The translations under genes and the position numbers were made by a program. The notes under the pieces were generated by a model that made no database searches, was not told the origin of the DNA, and saw only the letters and a list, made by a program, of their open reading frames with translations. A DNA stretch of 38,690 bases from Bacteroidia bacterium (GTDB lineage Bacteria; Bacteroidota; Bacteroidia; Flavobacteriales; Flavobacteriaceae): the NCBI GenBank assembly GCA_030427985.1, contig JAUIBH010000030.1, forward strand, positions 1 through 38,690, given 5' to 3'. Of the stretch, positions 17,792 to 26,023 are shown in pieces. How positions within the stretch are numbered: position 1 is the first letter of the stretch; each line of letters opens with the position of its first letter.

Positions 17792-19336
17792 ATGGCAAAT
17801 CAGGAAGACATTTTTAAGAAGGTTATCTCCCACGCAAAGGAATACGGGTACGTGTTCCAATCCAGTGAGATTTATGACGGACTCAGTGCAGTGTATGACT
17901 ACGGACAGAACGGCGCCGAGCTAAAGAAAAACATTCGCGAATATTGGTGGAAGGCCATGGTGCAGCTCAATGAGAACATTGTGGGCATCGATGCCGCCAT
18001 TTTTATGCACCCGACCACTTGGAAGGCCTCTGGCCACGTGGATGCTTTCAACGACCCGTTGATAGATAATAAGGATTCCAAAAAAAGATACCGTGCCGAT
18101 GTTTTGATCGAGGATTATGTCGCCAAGATTGAAGCCAAAATCGAGAAAGAAGTAAACAAGGCAGCCAAACGATTTGGCGATAGCTTTGATAAGGAACAGT
18201 TCCTTTCCACCAACAATAGGGTAATCGGCTATCAAGAAAAGGCTGACAGTATCCTAAAACGCATGGGGAAATCGTTGGAAAATGAAGATTTGGCCGATGT
18301 AAAAGCCTTGATTGAAGAGTTGGAGATTGCCTGTCCACTTTCAGGATCCAAAAACTGGACCGATGTAAAGCAGTTCAACCTCATGTTCGGTACCAAATTG
18401 GGCGCTTCTGCCGATAGTGCCATGGATCTATACCTGAGACCTGAAACCGCACAAGGTATTTTTGTCAACTTTTTGAATGTTCAGAAAACGGGACGGATGA
18501 AAATTCCGTTTGGAATTGCCCAAACTGGAAAAGCCTTTCGAAATGAGATTGTAGCACGCCAGTTCATCTTCCGTATGAGGGAGTTTGAACAGATGGAAAT
18601 GCAATTTTTCATCAAACCCGGCACCCAAATGGAGTGGTACGAGGCTTGGAAGGAAAAGCGTATGAAATGGCACCTTTCTTTAGGAATGGGAGAAGACAAT
18701 TATCGTTTCCATGACCATGAAAAATTGGCCCATTATGCCGATGCAGCTGCCGATATTGAATTTAAATTCCCATTTGGTTTTAAAGAACTGGAAGGGATCC
18801 ATTCCCGTACCGATTTTGACTTGGCCAACCACGAAAAATATTCCGGTAAAAAACTGCAATACTTCGACCCAGAGGAAAACAAGAGCTATGTGCCTTATGT
18901 ATTAGAAACTTCCATTGGTCTAGATCGTATGTTCTTGGCTGTGTTCTCCAATTCGCTGCAAGAAGAGGAGTTGGAAAACGGGACCACTCGAACCGTTTTG
19001 AAAATTCCAGCTGTTTTGGCTCCCAATAAAGTAGCGGTTTTGCCTTTGCTAAAGCGTGACGGACTTCCCGAAGTGGCCCAAAAGTTGGTAGAAGAGTTGA
19101 AATGGGATTTTAACGTGGATTATGATGAAAAGGATGCCGTTGGGCGCCGCTACCGTCGACAAGATGCGGCCGGAACTCCATTCTGTGTTACTATTGACCA
19201 TCAGACCTTGGAAGATGACACCGTTACCATTCGCCACAGGGATACCATGGACCAAAAACGCGTGAAACTATCCGAGGTAAAGGACATCATCTCCAAAGAA
19301 GTGGATATGCGCTACTGGTTGCAGAAAATCCAGTAG
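17792..19336 (+). CDS. glyS: Glycine-tRNA ligase, homodimeric type
   Basis: This 514-residue class II aminoacyl-tRNA synthetase charges tRNA-Gly. It is the single-chain alpha2 type also found in archaea and eukaryotes, not the alpha2beta2 type of most Proteobacteria. The N-terminal SSEIYDGLSAVYDYGQNG, the motif 2 region (GKAFRNEIVARQFIFRMREF) and motif 3 (TSIGLDRMFLAVF) are intact, followed by an anticodon-binding domain (about 410-510). This form is usual in Bacteroidetes. The ATG is preceded closely by TATTTTTG, which cannot be its promoter at that distance. The gene converges on a small membrane-protein gene with 5 bases between them and no terminator visible. Confidence 0.97.
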   Translation: MANQEDIFKKVISHAKEYGYVFQSSEIYDGLSAVYDYGQNGAELKKNIREYWWKAMVQLNENIVGIDAAIFMHPTTWKASGHVDAFNDPLIDNKDSKKRYRADVLIEDYVAKIEAKIEKEVNKAAKRFGDSFDKEQFLSTNNRVIGYQEKADSILKRMGKSLENEDLADVKALIEELEIACPLSGSKNWTDVKQFNLMFGTKLGASADSAMDLYLRPETAQGIFVNFLNVQKTGRMKIPFGIAQTGKAFRNEIVARQFIFRMREFEQMEMQFFIKPGTQMEWYEAWKEKRMKWHLSLGMGEDNYRFHDHEKLAHYADAAADIEFKFPFGFKELEGIHSRTDFDLANHEKYSGKKLQYFDPEENKSYVPYVLETSIGLDRMFLAVFSNSLQEEELENGTTRTVLKIPAVLAPNKVAVLPLLKRDGLPEVAQKLVEELKWDFNVDYDEKDAVGRRYRRQDAAGTPFCVTIDHQTLEDDTVTIRHRDTMDQKRVKLSEVKDIISKEVDMRYWLQKIQ

Positions 19337-19341
19337 ACTTT

Positions 19342-19917
19342 TCATTCATTTTTTACAATTGCTTCCATGCATTCAATGAAAGTTGTATGGCTATTACCTA
19401 GTTGAAAATTACTGGGAAGGTCAAACAAAAACTCTTTTTGGTCATTATATAGTAGATAAATGCTATGATACACCACTTTTTGACCAAACTTGTTTATGGT
19501 CTTGGATTTTGGTGCTGCCGTGAGTTTTTTGAATTCATGGAACGGTATCAGGAGTGGTTTGGAAACGGGCTTTCTAAAAATGTTCCTCTTTTCTATAACC
19601 ATATTTTTTTCAATGGTATTCACTGTGATACTTCTTGCAGCAACAAGAAAGGTAAAAACAATCCACGCAAACCCTATCAGCAATAGCCCCGTCACCCAAA
19701 AGCGGGAACTTTTAAAATTGGTGGGAATCATCCCTAAAAATGGAATGATAAACAGTAGCGTAAACAAACCTGCATAGAGGTAGGGATAGCCATGGACCTT
19801 TTTTAGGGTAAAATGGGTATGGTCTCCTTTAAGGTCAAAACGTAAAGTTGGGAAAATAGGGATATATCCCTCAAAAAGGTTCGCCAGTTTCAAATAATGA
19901 ATTTTGAGATTTGCCAT
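19342..19917 (-). CDS. Hypothetical membrane protein with two transmembrane helices
   Basis: This protein of about 191 residues is of unknown function. A short cytoplasmic N-terminal part precedes two hydrophobic helices (about residues 47-64 and 76-95), then a soluble C-terminal domain (about 96-191). I chose the ATG at 19917 (MANLKIHYL); the TTG at 19941 would add eight poorly convincing residues. A hairpin-forming inverted repeat at 19943-19959 lies just upstream, and a perfect 14-bp palindrome at 19858-19871 lies inside the first part of the gene. No named family is recognised; the layout resembles bacterial PH-domain-like membrane proteins, but this is weak. Confidence 0.75.
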   Translation of the reverse strand: MANLKIHYLKLANLFEGYIPIFPTLRFDLKGDHTHFTLKKVHGYPYLYAGLFTLLFIIPFLGMIPTNFKSSRFWVTGLLLIGFAWIVFTFLVAARSITVNTIEKNMVIEKRNIFRKPVSKPLLIPFHEFKKLTAAPKSKTINKFGQKVVYHSIYLLYNDQKEFLFDLPSNFQLGNSHTTFIECMEAIVKNE

Positions 19918-20026
19918 GAGCCAAACTTTGTGGAATGGCAAAATATCCCTAAAGGATATAATGACCGTAGTTCAATTTATGGATGGTGGCTATGGTTTGA
20001 CAAAACCAAAAATCAATTAGAAAAAA

Positions 20027-21694
20027 CTAGAACAGGCCAGTAATTTCCCCATCATCATTGATATCAATATTTTCCGAAGCCGGATGCGCTGGCAATCCGG
20101 GCATGCGCATGATGTCACCTGTAATGGGGATTAAAAATCCAGCCCCAACCGCAATTTCAATTTCCCGGACCGTAATGATGAAATCCTTGGGACGCCCCAA
20201 TAATGCAGGATTGTCGGACAATGACTTCTGGGTCTTGGCAATGCACACAGGTAAGTGCTCCAAACCCAAATCAGCAATTTTTCGAAGGTTGGCCTTGGCT
20301 CTAGCCGTATAATCCACATACTCAGCCCCGTAGATTTCGGTGGCAATGGTGGCAATTTTGTCTTTGACACTGGAATTCCAATCGTACAGCGGTTTAAAGT
20401 TTGAGGTGTCGCTTTCCACCACATCAATCACTTTTTGGGCTAAATCCAGAGCACCCTCACCTCCTTTCGCCCACACATCGGCCACCGCTACGCGAATACC
20501 TTTTGATGCTGCCAAATCTTTGATCACTTGAATTTCTTCATCGGTATCCGAGGTAAATTTGTTAATTGAAATCACGGGAACGACCTGAAATTTGGCGATG
20601 TTTTCCAAGTGCTTTTCCAAATTGGGCAATCCTTTTTTAAGCGCTTCCACATCGGGTTCGGTCAGTGCTTTTAAGTCTGCTCCCCCATGGTATTTTAAAG
20701 CACGGATGGTAGTAGTAAGCACCACGGCCTTTGGTTTTAATCCGGCACTTTGACATTTAATGTCGAAGAATTTTTCGGCACCAAGGTCAAATCCAAAACC
20801 TGCTTCGGTGACCGTGTATTCTGAGTGGGACATGCCCATTAAAGTGGCAATGACCGTATTGGTGCCTTGGGCGATATTGGCAAACGGACCACCATGAATA
20901 ATAGCTGGATTCCCTTCAATGGTTTGCACCAAATTGGGTTTTATGGCATCTTTCAGCAAAGCGGCCATGGCACCTTCCGCTTTCAAGTCTTTGGCGTAAA
21001 TGGGCTTTTTATCAAAAGTGTAGCCGATGAAAATATTTCCCAAACGTTCTTTTAGGTCGCTGAGGTTTTCGGCCAAACAGAGAATGGCCATGATTTCTGA
21101 TGCGGCAGTAATATCAAAACCAGTTTCCCGTGGGACACCTGAAGTAGTTCCCCCCAAACCTACAATTACGTGACGTAAGGAACGATCGTTCATATCCATG
21201 ACTCGTTTCCAGCCAATGGTACGAGGGTCCAAAAGCAAGGAATTGGTCTTGCTTTGGATATTATTGTCGATAATGGCGGCCAAAAGGTTGTGCGCTTTTT
21301 CAATGGCGGCAAAATCCCCGGTAAAATGTAGGTTGATGTCCTCCATGGGCAGCACTTGGGAATAGCCACCTCCGGTGGCACCACCTTTTATTCCAAAAAC
21401 AGGCCCGAGCGAAGGTTCACGCAGTACCACTGTGGTTTTCTTTTTCAACAGATTCAGACCTTCTGAAAGTCCAATGGACATGGTGGTCTTTCCCTCGCCG
21501 GCTGGGGTCGGGGAAATGGCCGAAACCAAAATAAGATGGCTCTTTTTGGCCTTTCCCTTGTCAATGGCTTTTAAGGGAAGTTTGGCCTTGTACTTGCCAT
21601 ACATTTCAATTTCATCGGCGGGGATGCCGAATTTTTCGGAAATAGCGGATATGGGTTGAAGTCCAACCTCCTTCGCAATTTGCAAGTCGGTCAT
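20027..21694 (-). CDS. fhs: Formate-tetrahydrofolate ligase
   Basis: This 555-residue cytoplasmic enzyme makes 10-formyltetrahydrofolate from formate, ATP and tetrahydrofolate, supplying purine and initiator-tRNA formylation. The ATP-binding loop TPAGEGKTT sits at residues 63-71, and typical stretches such as VVLREPSLGPVFGIKGGATG and GGPFANIAQGTN are present. It ends in INDDGEITGLF, a normal end for the family. The ATG at 21694 is clear. The gene is flanked by a lipoprotein gene upstream and a membrane-protein gene downstream on the same strand, without obvious functional linkage. No clear promoter box was found in the 106-base gap before it. Confidence 0.98.
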   Translation of the reverse strand: MTDLQIAKEVGLQPISAISEKFGIPADEIEMYGKYKAKLPLKAIDKGKAKKSHLILVSAISPTPAGEGKTTMSIGLSEGLNLLKKKTTVVLREPSLGPVFGIKGGATGGGYSQVLPMEDINLHFTGDFAAIEKAHNLLAAIIDNNIQSKTNSLLLDPRTIGWKRVMDMNDRSLRHVIVGLGGTTSGVPRETGFDITAASEIMAILCLAENLSDLKERLGNIFIGYTFDKKPIYAKDLKAEGAMAALLKDAIKPNLVQTIEGNPAIIHGGPFANIAQGTNTVIATLMGMSHSEYTVTEAGFGFDLGAEKFFDIKCQSAGLKPKAVVLTTTIRALKYHGGADLKALTEPDVEALKKGLPNLEKHLENIAKFQVVPVISINKFTSDTDEEIQVIKDLAASKGIRVAVADVWAKGGEGALDLAQKVIDVVESDTSNFKPLYDWNSSVKDKIATIATEIYGAEYVDYTARAKANLRKIADLGLEHLPVCIAKTQKSLSDNPALLGRPKDFIITVREIEIAVGAGFLIPITGDIMRMPGLPAHPASENIDINDDGEITGLF

Positions 21695-21800
21695 TGTATA
21701 GAAATTTTTACATGGTAAGGAATCAAGTCGTTTTTCCTTAAACTTATTTACAAGATACTATAATCGTAGAAGTTAATTTATGACAAATGTCCCCTAAGAG

Positions 21801-22313
21801 TTACTCCACCCGAATGCCCTGGGTGGTAAAGGAGAGCCCTTGTGACCCTGAGGTGGAAATCATCACCCCCTCAAAATAAGGTTCATGTGTATTGGGCTTT
21901 ATGGACCATTGAAACAAGAAGTTGGCGCCAGTTCCCCCGGACTGATCTTTTTCATCAATCACAATTTCCACGGTTTCCATGGGTTGGATGTAGATGGGTT
22001 TACTGAAATAGGTGCGGATGGAGTTTCCGTGCGTATCAAAATATTCCGCTTTACGGATGTAGATCGTATCCCTAAGATTGGTATTCCGCATACTGATGGT
22101 CCCCGTAAGATTGTGGGTGCGGTGCTCCGTTTCGCTATAGATTTGGGAGTACACGGAAAGATAACTGATGCCCTGCACCAAGGAATCACTGGCCGAAAGT
22201 GTTACCGTGCGGTTGTTCCAGTTTACGGGATGCATGGAACTCACCTCTTTTTGTGTTTTTTCGGCACAGGAGAAGATGAATAGCGATAAAACAATCAAGA
22301 CCAACTTTTGCAT
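21801..22313 (-). CDS. DUF3124 lipoprotein
   Basis: This 170-residue lipoprotein has a signal peptide ending at Cys16 (LSLFIFSC). The mature part matches DUF3124 by GISYLSVYSQIY, the TISMRNTN region, the EIVIDEKDQSGGTGANFLFQ region and the closing GLSFTTQGIRVE. The fold looks like a single beta-sandwich in the periplasm; no function is established. Upstream, a near -7 element TATCTTAG (22333-22340 on the minus strand) has TTG at a 21-base spacing and sits inside a 29-bp repeat that recurs 599 bases further upstream. Confidence 0.85.
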   Translation of the reverse strand: MQKLVLIVLSLFIFSCAEKTQKEVSSMHPVNWNNRTVTLSASDSLVQGISYLSVYSQIYSETEHRTHNLTGTISMRNTNLRDTIYIRKAEYFDTHGNSIRTYFSKPIYIQPMETVEIVIDEKDQSGGTGANFLFQWSIKPNTHEPYFEGVMISTSGSQGLSFTTQGIRVE

Positions 22314-22319
22314 AGGATG

Positions 22320-22348
22320 GTGTTAGGTCTGACTAAGATACGGAATAG
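22320..22348. repeat. Promoter-like 29-bp repeat, copy 1
   Basis: This stretch matches 22919-22947 at 28 of 29 positions in the same orientation. It holds CTAAGATA (TATCTTAG on the minus strand), a near match to the -7 promoter element, and lies immediately before the DUF3124 start. Confidence 0.8.
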
Positions 22349-22409
22349 CTGGTTATGAATTCAATCAAAGACCTTACCTCAATTTTTAGGAAACCGAGGC
22401 TTACAAATA

Positions 22410-22760
22410 TTATTTTAGCTGACTGCGAATTGGTTTTGTCCAATACAAAATCAAAAAAATAATTGAGGGGATTAAAAAGAATGCCGCAATACCATACGCT
22501 AATTTGTCCGAGCCTTTAAAGGAATTTCTGTACATGAACGTAGTAATCAAAACTGTACCGATATAAACAAATTGAAATAGGGTGTAGATATAAAGACCGA
22601 TTCTTTTTCTTTGAATCATTAAGAATGCGCCTACTAATGTTCCAATGGCAGAGCCTGCATAAATCCAACCACGGACATAATCATTGTTTTCACCCATCAT
22701 GGAAACCATTTCATAAAAGTAGGCCCGTGCCATAGTAAAAATGGAACCGATAATGGTCAA
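22410..22760 (-). CDS. Small hypothetical four-helix membrane protein, start uncertain
   Basis: At least 116 residues with four hydrophobic segments; probably an inner-membrane protein of unknown function. The listed start is a TTG that cuts the first helix in half. The frame stays open upstream to 22829, and the added residues (LVSLCILTIIGS) complete the first helix. The natural start would be at 22817, where the codon is ACG, preceding a Lys-Ser-Thr head; that gives 135 residues. No in-frame ATG exists there. So the gene either uses ACG or another rare start, starts at TTG, or has lost its start by one base change. Copy 2 of the 29-bp promoter-like repeat lies about 100 bases upstream on the same strand. 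Confidence 0.65.
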   Translation of the reverse strand: MTIIGSIFTMARAYFYEMVSMMGENNDYVRGWIYAGSAIGTLVGAFLMIQRKRIGLYIYTLFQFVYIGTVLITTFMYRNSFKGSDKLAYGIAAFFLIPSIIFLILYWTKPIRSQLK

Positions 22761-22918
22761 AATACAAAGTGAGACTAAAAGCGTAACATTATTCTTGTGA
22801 ATGGCCGTACTTTTCGTTTTGTATGACCCTTAAAGTATATGAAGAAACATTAAATGGTTGGCACAAATTGATGGTTATCGGATATCAATTGATGAAAGAA
22901 CCTAATAGTACTTTGGCA

Positions 22919-22947
22919 GTGTTATGTCTGACTAAGATACGGAATAG
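22919..22947. repeat. Promoter-like 29-bp repeat, copy 2
   Basis: This is nearly identical (one mismatch) to 22320-22348. The minus-strand TATCTTAG is at 22932-22939. It lacks a TTG at the usual distance. It sits upstream of the small membrane-protein gene as copy 1 sits upstream of the DUF3124 gene. Confidence 0.8.
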
Positions 22948-22960
22948 TGGATGTTGTAAA

Positions 22961-23074
22961 CCCGGTTCTCGATACCTGCCCGGTCCTGCAGGCGGGCTTT
23001 TCCTTCGGAAAAACTCGAACTGACGGGTTTTTGGTGTCATTCCTGGCAATCAACCTGAGTGCAGTTGAAGGGAG
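22961..23074. repeat. Mosaic of degenerate intergenic palindromes
   Basis: GGTTCTCGATA (from 22964) and ACTCGAACTGACGG (ending 23026) bracket two inner hairpins: GCCCG/CGGGC (22978-22997) and TTTTCC/GGAAAA (22998-23012). Next comes GTCATTCCTG (23036-23045) and a CTGAGTGCAGTTGAAGG segment (ending 23072). These resemble three repeat types common in intergenic DNA of marine Flavobacteriaceae, here degenerate and adjacent. The TTTTCC/GGAAAA hairpin could end transcription of the acetyltransferase gene. Confidence 0.6.
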
Positions 23075-23105
23075 TCAAATATTGACACGCAAGGAATATG
23101 CGTTT

Positions 23106-23678
23106 TCACTCCCCAATCATCTTAATAAACTTGGCGGGCACACCGCCCACAATGCTATTGGCAGAGACATCCTTGGTTACTACCGCTCCAGCTGCTACCA
23201 CGGCATTTTCACCTACGGTGACCCCTGCTAAGATGGTAGCTCCAGCGCCAATCCACGCATTTCGTTTGATCACCACCCGGTGCAGGGACAGCGATTTTCG
23301 GTTGGCGGGCGCAATGGGATGGTTTTCCGAAATGAGGCTCACTTTAGGGCCAATAAGCACATCGTCCTCAATGGTTATACCCCCCAAATCCAAAAAAGTA
23401 CAATCGTGATTGATAAAGACATTTTTACCCAAGCTAATATGCCGCCCAAAATTGGTATGGAAAGGCACAAAGATGCGGGTACTGACATCAATCTTTTTTC
23501 CAATAATCTCACTGAGTCGCTCCCGAATCTGTTCTACACTGGTGGAGGTGTTCAGTGCTGCTTTCAATTCCATGGTCTTGGCCACCACTTTCCAAAGTTT
23601 AGGCATTTGAGGATCGCTATGCGCAATGGTGCCCCCTTCTCGCATGCGTTCAAACAGGTCTCGAGTATCGTGGCTCAT
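23106..23678 (-). CDS. Hexapeptide-repeat acyltransferase (maltose/galactoside acetyltransferase type)
   Basis: This 190-residue left-handed beta-helix acyltransferase has a helical N-terminal part (about 1-60) followed by hexapeptide repeats (about 62-185, such as ITIEDDVLIGP, AWIGAGATILAGVTVGENAV and VTKDVSANSIVGGVPAK). His120 in ISENHPI corresponds to the catalytic histidine of the NodL/LacA/Maa group. These cytoplasmic trimers transfer acetyl from acetyl-CoA to a sugar or related hydroxyl; the acceptor here is unknown. It lies 74 bases downstream of the FecA-like receptor on the same strand. A weak -7 element TACCTTTA (23703-23710) may give it its own promoter. Confidence 0.93.
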   Translation of the reverse strand: MSHDTRDLFERMREGGTIAHSDPQMPKLWKVVAKTMELKAALNTSTSVEQIRERLSEIIGKKIDVSTRIFVPFHTNFGRHISLGKNVFINHDCTFLDLGGITIEDDVLIGPKVSLISENHPIAPANRKSLSLHRVVIKRNAWIGAGATILAGVTVGENAVVAAGAVVTKDVSANSIVGGVPAKFIKMIGE

Positions 23679-23752
23679 AAGTACAAGGGTCTAGGTTAAC
23701 CTTAAAGGTAGCCCATTTACCCTGTTACGAAGAATGACAAATGACAGTTTTC

Positions 23753-25813
23753 CTAAAAAAGATAGCCTAAACGAACCCCTACAAAGTAATTTCTGCCATT
23801 TCCAGGGTAAAAGAAGCGGGGTTGCGCACCGCCAAAGCCCGTGGCATTGATCAGAACAGATTGCGCATAGTTGGTGTCAAACACATTGTTGATCCCTGCG
23901 TACCCTCCAAGCGAAAAATGGTTGGAGAGCTGTGTTTTGTACCCCAATTTGGCATTAAAGACATTAAAAGAGTCACTGCTCAAGGTATTGGCATCGTTCA
24001 ATGGAATTTGGTCAACAAATTGATGGGTAAGGTTCAATTGTAGGCCATTGGAATGTTGCAAATCTATCCCTGTGTTCAACCGATGTTTGGGCACCCCGGT
24101 CAACGGATTGCCGGAGTAGTCGTTGTCCTCATCCACAAAATCCACAAAAGTATGGTCGTTAAAGGTATAGCTAAAATAAGGCGCCAGTGAAAGTTGGTTG
24201 GAAAGCCTTGCAATATATTTCACATCCATTTCTACCCCTTGGTGACGGGTTTCCCCAGCGTTGGTGCCAATATATTGGTCCTCACCCACACGTTGGGCCA
24301 CCAACAGGTTGTTGATGTCCATGCGGTATAGTGCCACATTGGCTGAAAATCGATTTTGCAATAGGGTCCATTGTGCCCCAATTTCGTAGTTAGTACCTGT
24401 TTCTTGGGCTATATTGGGGTTGATGACCCCATCGGGCGTTAAGGTCTCCTCCAAACCTGGATTGGAGAACCCACGGCTGATGTTGGCATACAGATTCCCA
24501 TTATTTATAGCGTATTGCAGTCCAAAACTGGGCAGCAAGATGGCATCAAAATCTCGTTTTGCCGATGTATTGGCGGCACCTTGATTGAACAAATCCTTAA
24601 AATTGTAATGGGTCTTGTTGAGGTTGAGACCCACTTGGGCCGATAAATCGGCGGTAAAATTATAAGTGAAGGTCGCAAACGCATTAAACTGCCTACGGAA
24701 TTCGGTGTTCTGACTCAAGCGGTCACCTTCAAGGCTACCGTTGCCGTTGTTGTCCTGGTACAGGTTCTCAATAGTGCTCCAATGGTATTCGTCCTTATAG
24801 AGTTCGGCCCCAAAGGTATATTCAGCCTTATCAAAACTGCCCTCAAATTGACTTCGGAAACCAAAACCGTTGGTAAACTCATCCAAAATATTGAACGGAC
24901 GTGGCTCGTAATGGTCCGTATAGGTATAAAAAATACTACTGGTGTTCTTAAACGCTTCCGAAAATTGATAGGTGTGCGACAATCCTGTGAGCAGATACTT
25001 ATTGGCTTCGTAACCTTGGGCTGCCAACCAGTTTCCAGCGGCACGGGTGGGGTCTTCCTCAAAATCGGTTTGGTTAATGGAGCTGGCAATGCCTGCGGTA
25101 TAATCAATATAGTTCATTAGAATGCCCAAACTGCTTTTTGAAGTCAGGGTAACGTTGCTCGTTAACAAAAAGCCATCCCGTTCAAAGCGACTGTTTTGCC
25201 TATACCCATCCGTTTCCAAATGGTTGTAGCTAAAGGTGATGTCAAACGTTTTTTCAGAATGGGAAAACGAAAGATTGTCCTTCAGCATATTGTACGATCC
25301 AACAGTAGTGGTGTTTATGAGTTGGGTCTCGTCTGTTTGTGCCGATTTTGTATCTAAAATAATGGCTCCGCCCAAATTGGTGCCATAAGTGGTACCCTTT
25401 GGTCCCTTAATGACTTCAAGTGAGCCCAAATTTTCCAAATCGAAGGCCTCAATATCGGAGAAGTTGGTACCGTTGGTCACGGGAATGCCATTAAAATACA
25501 TGCGGAGTTTGTCCGTTCCATACAGTGTACGGGCACCCACACCACGAATGGTAATCCGGTTGGTGTTGATGGCGCCGGAAAGGATATACACCCCGGAAAT
25601 TTGGTTCACCGCAGAAGGAATATCGGTTGGATTAAAACGCTCAAAGGTTTTGGTACTGATTGTGGATGAAGCGGTAATCCCAGTTGCTTTTTTTGGAGCA
25701 AGATCTTCGGTAAGGATGATTTCATCCAACTGGGTTATGGAGTCTTTTTGAATATTCTGTGCCAGAATTTGGGTAGTACAGAGCAGCGTAAAACTGTAAA
25801 AAAGAAGTTTCAT
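23753..25813 (-). CDS. TonB-dependent receptor, FecA-like (no regulatory beta-sandwich)
   Basis: This 686-residue outer-membrane receptor has a signal peptide (1-19, ending ILAQ), a TonB-box-like LDEIILTED close to the mature N-terminus, a plug domain (about 45-160, with ITIRGVGARTLYGTDKLRMY and VIKGPKGTTYGTNLGG) and a barrel ending in GVRLGYLF. Unlike the two receptors at 838 and 5235 it has no carboxypeptidase-like domain and belongs to the siderophore/FecA-type group. An iron or cofactor ligand is likely by family, not shown. I start at the ATG at 25813 for a clean signal peptide; an ATG at 25861 would prepend 16 hydrophilic residues. The leader to the preceding gene is 193 bases, with no recognised riboswitch and no good promoter match. 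Confidence 0.92.
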   Translation of the reverse strand: MKLLFYSFTLLCTTQILAQNIQKDSITQLDEIILTEDLAPKKATGITASSTISTKTFERFNPTDIPSAVNQISGVYILSGAINTNRITIRGVGARTLYGTDKLRMYFNGIPVTNGTNFSDIEAFDLENLGSLEVIKGPKGTTYGTNLGGAIILDTKSAQTDETQLINTTTVGSYNMLKDNLSFSHSEKTFDITFSYNHLETDGYRQNSRFERDGFLLTSNVTLTSKSSLGILMNYIDYTAGIASSINQTDFEEDPTRAAGNWLAAQGYEANKYLLTGLSHTYQFSEAFKNTSSIFYTYTDHYEPRPFNILDEFTNGFGFRSQFEGSFDKAEYTFGAELYKDEYHWSTIENLYQDNNGNGSLEGDRLSQNTEFRRQFNAFATFTYNFTADLSAQVGLNLNKTHYNFKDLFNQGAANTSAKRDFDAILLPSFGLQYAINNGNLYANISRGFSNPGLEETLTPDGVINPNIAQETGTNYEIGAQWTLLQNRFSANVALYRMDINNLLVAQRVGEDQYIGTNAGETRHQGVEMDVKYIARLSNQLSLAPYFSYTFNDHTFVDFVDEDNDYSGNPLTGVPKHRLNTGIDLQHSNGLQLNLTHQFVDQIPLNDANTLSSDSFNVFNAKLGYKTQLSNHFSLGGYAGINNVFDTNYAQSVLINATGFGGAQPRFFYPGNGRNYFVGVRLGYLF

Positions 25814-25995
25814 TGTGTTTTTAGGGGAATTGACTTGGTTCACTGGAGATGCTGTTTGCATGTATTGTTTTCTTCAGTTTTTGCACAAAAACGGATGGAT
25901 TGTCCCACCATTACCAAGAGGCATTTTTTCGGAAAATAATACCGGGCCAACAGCAATACTATGGGATGGGTTGATTATGTGCATTTTGGTATCAC

Positions 25996-26023
25996 AAAAA
26001 TAAGAACTAATCTATCAGTTCTT
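25996..26023 (-). terminator. Terminator overlapping the stop of the isochorismatase-fold gene
   Basis: AAGAACT (26002-26008) and AGTTCTT (26017-26023) form a 7-bp stem that includes the stop codon at 26007-26009. On the minus strand it runs into ATTTTTG. The same U-rich tail reads TATTTTTG, an exact -7 match (25995-26002), but lacks a -33 element. Confidence 0.55.

Larger units (their letters stand above)
22761..23105. other. Longest gap: missing 5' end of small membrane gene, then repeats
   Basis: Bases 22761-22829 continue the reading frame of the small membrane protein. Bases 22830-22918 show nothing recognisable. Copy 2 of the 29-bp repeat is at 22919-22947. From 22961 to about 23074 are flavobacterial-type palindromic elements. 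Plus-strand frames here have no protein-like composition. Confidence 0.7.

Noticed and set aside
22823..23409. Plus-strand open frames in and beyond the 22761-23105 gap
   Set aside because: They run through palindromic repeats or antisense to the acetyltransferase and show no protein-like pattern.
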